A stretch of DNA of 64,000 bases from assembly GCF_001902295.1 (NCBI RefSeq), contig NZ_CP018335.1, positions 3,472,001 through 3,536,000 on the forward strand, written 5' to 3'. A program made the position numbers and the translations under genes. The notes beneath the pieces are model-generated. The model did no database searches, was not told the DNA's origin, and saw nothing but the letters and a program-made list of their open reading frames with translations. Every line of letters starts with the position of its first letter. The first letter of the stretch is position 1. Below, piece by piece: positions 62,207 to 64,000 of the stretch. This DNA comes from Clostridium kluyveri (lineage in GTDB: Bacteria; Bacillota; Clostridia; Clostridiales; Clostridiaceae).

Positions 62207-63541
62207 CTATATATAATTCCAAACAGGGCTGTTTATAGTTAAATCTATCTCTTTTGCAAAATTTACCGCCCCTTCAAATCCCGCCAGTATATGCTTTCTT
62301 TCATGGTTGTGATCACAAAATGCAACTCCCAGTTTATAGGCAAGAGGTCTTTCCTTTACTCCCCCCACCAGTATATCCGCCCCTTTTTCAACCATAAATT
62401 TTTCAAGTTCAGAGGGGTTTGCATCATCTAATATTACAGTGCCTTCCTTTGTAATTTGTTTTATTATTTCATAGTCTTCAGGTTTTCCAGTTTGTGTTCC
62501 TACCATGACCGTTTCTATTCCCAAATCCCTAAATTGCCTTATGAGAGATATGGCCTTATAGCCTCCCCCAACGTATATGGCAGCTTTTTTGCCATATAGC
62601 CTGCTTCTGTAGTAATTCATGTCATTTTCTATTCTCTGCTTTTCAAACTTTATAAGTTCCTCTGCTTTTTTTACAGTTTCCTCATTTCCCATTAGACCTG
62701 CAATTTGAAGCAGTGAATTTTCACTATCTTCTATACCCACAAAACTGGTCTTTATAAATGGAATTCCATAGGTGTGTTCCATATGTTTTGCCATATATGC
62801 CATGGAACCTGCACATTGAACTATGTTTAATTTAGCCTGGGGAGCTTTTATTATATCATCGTATTTTCCATCACCTGTAATATTAGCTACCACATCTATG
62901 CCTATCTTTTTGAGATATCCTGTTACTACCCATACTTCTCCTGCCAGATTAAAATCTCCAAGATAATTGATACCGTGAATTTTTTCCACACTTTTCTTTT
63001 CTCCTATAAGTTTCATTATGGCATCGCAGGCTGCTCTGTATCCCATAGATTTATTTCCGGAAAACCCCGGGGATTTTACAGGTATTACTCTTATAGAATA
63101 TTTTTTTTCTGCCATTTTACATACTGAATCCACATCATCTCCAATAACTCCTACTATACAGGTGGCATACACAAAAATAACTTTAGGGTGAAATTCTTTT
63201 ACAATTTCCTCAATGGCCCCTACCAGTTTCTTCTCTCCCCCAAATACTACATCCATTTCACTTAAATCCGTAGAAAAACTATTTCTAAACAATTCAGAAC
63301 CACTGGTCAAGCTGCCCCTTAAATCCCAGGTATAAGCTGCACATCCTATAGGGCCATGAATCAAATGAAAAGCATCTGTTATAGGATTTAAAACTACCCT
63401 GGCACCACAGTACACACAGGCCCTTTGACTTACGGCTCCCGATGCACTGTTTTCATCACATCTCAGCTTCATATCTTTATTTTTAAGGTTGTAACAGACA
63501 AATTCTTTTCTATCCTCTATAATTTCCACCCTGTTTTCCAT
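62207..63541 (-). CDS. nifE: NifE, FeMo-cofactor assembly scaffold
   Basis: 444 residues, AGGAGGGG before the ATG. NifE marks include SASGAVSQRACVYCGARVVL, then HGPIGCAAYTWDLRGSLTSG, FVYATCIVGVIGDDVDSVCK and PVKSPGFSGNKSMGYRAACD. It forms the NifE2N2 scaffold with the NifN part of the fusion. The MoFe-specific alpha-subunit residues of NifD are absent. It is co-oriented with nifK upstream across a 76-bp gap holding a large hairpin. Confidence 0.95.
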   Translation of the reverse strand: MENRVEIIEDRKEFVCYNLKNKDMKLRCDENSASGAVSQRACVYCGARVVLNPITDAFHLIHGPIGCAAYTWDLRGSLTSGSELFRNSFSTDLSEMDVVFGGEKKLVGAIEEIVKEFHPKVIFVYATCIVGVIGDDVDSVCKMAEKKYSIRVIPVKSPGFSGNKSMGYRAACDAIMKLIGEKKSVEKIHGINYLGDFNLAGEVWVVTGYLKKIGIDVVANITGDGKYDDIIKAPQAKLNIVQCAGSMAYMAKHMEHTYGIPFIKTSFVGIEDSENSLLQIAGLMGNEETVKKAEELIKFEKQRIENDMNYYRSRLYGKKAAIYVGGGYKAISLIRQFRDLGIETVMVGTQTGKPEDYEIIKQITKEGTVILDDANPSELEKFMVEKGADILVGGVKERPLAYKLGVAFCDHNHERKHILAGFEGAVNFAKEIDLTINSPVWNYI

Positions 63542-63569
63542 AAGCTCCCCTCCTAAAAGTTTTTATTAA

Positions 63570-63604
63570 ATTGAATTCAGGATGGAATACATCCTGAATT
63601 CAAT
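63570..63604. terminator. 15-bp hairpin between nifK and nifE
   Basis: ATTGAATTCAGGATG (63570-63584) / CATCCTGAATTCAAT (63590-63604), loop GAATA. On the minus strand no strong U-tract follows, so for the nif message it is better read as a processing, stability or partial-termination hairpin. The T-run is on the plus-strand side. Confidence 0.65.
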
Positions 63605-63617
63605 TAATTTTTTATTC

Positions 63618-64000
63618 TTACAGTACAAGTTCAAAATCTTCTTCCTTGCATTCTCTATCCATTTTGTCCAATATGGCATCACACATCATCTCAAGCAATC
63701 TCATAGAACCTCTATATCCTATTTTAGGATTGTAGTAGTATCCGTATCTATCCAATATAGGAAATCCCAGTCTTACAAGAGGAGTGTTTTCCGCCCTTGC
63801 AATATGTTTTAAATGAGAATTTCCAACTATAAGATCTACAGGTTCATTTTTGATCCATTGATGCAGCTCGAATAAATCGGCTTGACTCTTAACTTTAGCA
63901 TTTTGTACTCCTGCATCTTGGAGCATTGGGATTATAGTTTTTTCAAATTTCTCTCCTGGAGTACCTGTAATAACATATCTTGGATTCATCCCCAATGCTA
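63618..64000 (-). CDS. nifK: NifK, nitrogenase MoFe protein beta chain (C-terminal part)
   Basis: The frame is open to the window edge, so the start is missing and only about 127 residues are seen. ALGMNPRYVITGTPGEKFEK, VDLIVGNSHLKHIARAENTP and LVRLGFPILDRYGYYYNPKI with GYRGSMRLLEMMCDAI match the NifK C-terminus. Paired with NifD it carries the P-cluster of molybdenum nitrogenase. It precedes nifE in the transcript, the usual order. Confidence 0.93.
   Translation of the reverse strand, partial: ALGMNPRYVITGTPGEKFEKTIIPMLQDAGVQNAKVKSQADLFELHQWIKNEPVDLIVGNSHLKHIARAENTPLVRLGFPILDRYGYYYNPKIGYRGSMRLLEMMCDAILDKMDRECKEEDFELVL

Overview
The window reads as chromosomal DNA of a low-G+C, strictly anaerobic Gram-positive bacterium, most likely a cluster I Clostridium. 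The codon use is AT-rich, Shine-Dalgarno sites are strong, several cell-wall-binding type 2 (CWB2) proteins are present, and a nifN-nifB fusion sits beside nifE and nifK. It recalls the C. ljungdahlii / C. kluyveri group, but that placement is from gene content only.

Region 1 (1-4.2 kb): the end of a chemotaxis receptor, then a minus-strand polar (sulfur) amino-acid ABC importer. The importer is preceded by a consensus promoter, a SAM-I (S-box) riboswitch and its terminator. Region 2 (4.2-10.8 kb): a candidate small RNA or leader, two copies of a 39-bp repeat, a ROK repressor, an SsuABC-like importer and an AprA/AprB-like flavoprotein-ferredoxin pair. Together these look like a regulated uptake-and-reduction module for an unidentified, probably sulfur-containing, compound. 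Region 3 (10.9-16.6 kb): a secreted four-repeat protein, an IS3-type transposase relic, an FtsX/LolD-type ABC transporter, glucose-6-phosphate isomerase and a YdcF/ElyC-like membrane protein. Region 4 (16.6-19.2 kb): an island of small defence or addiction genes, with an MNT antitoxin and a wrecked HEPN partner, an Rpn/YhgA relic, and an intact Phd-RelE pair flanked by 68-bp direct repeats.

Region 5 (19.2-38.2 kb): a 17-gene minus-strand exopolysaccharide operon of the Wzx/Wzy type. It carries a membrane 4,6-dehydratase and an initiating sugar-phosphate transferase, five glycosyl- or pyruvyl-transferases, an EpsG-like polymerase and a flippase. Nucleotide-sugar genes for UDP-glucuronate/galacturonate and a dTDP-4-amino-sugar follow, and a VanZ-like protein closes it. 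Region 6 (38.6-43.6 kb): an unusual sigma factor with DUF2922 and DUF1659 small proteins, and the Wzz / CpsB phosphatase / CpsD kinase control set with a YpmS-like protein.

Region 7 (43.8-59.4 kb): a surface-protein locus with four CWB2 proteins (the largest, 1104 residues, is probably an S-layer or major wall protein), a double SLAP-domain protein, a WG-repeat protein, two TolC-like secreted proteins and a Uma2 protein. Its gaps carry a dispersed TTCACAATTCACA-type repeat family. Region 8 (59.5-64 kb): nif genes on the minus strand: the end of nifK, then nifE, then the nifN-nifB fusion.

Start codons were moved from the longest open frame wherever a Shine-Dalgarno site lay inside the first codons. 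No tRNA, rRNA or CRISPR array was recognised.
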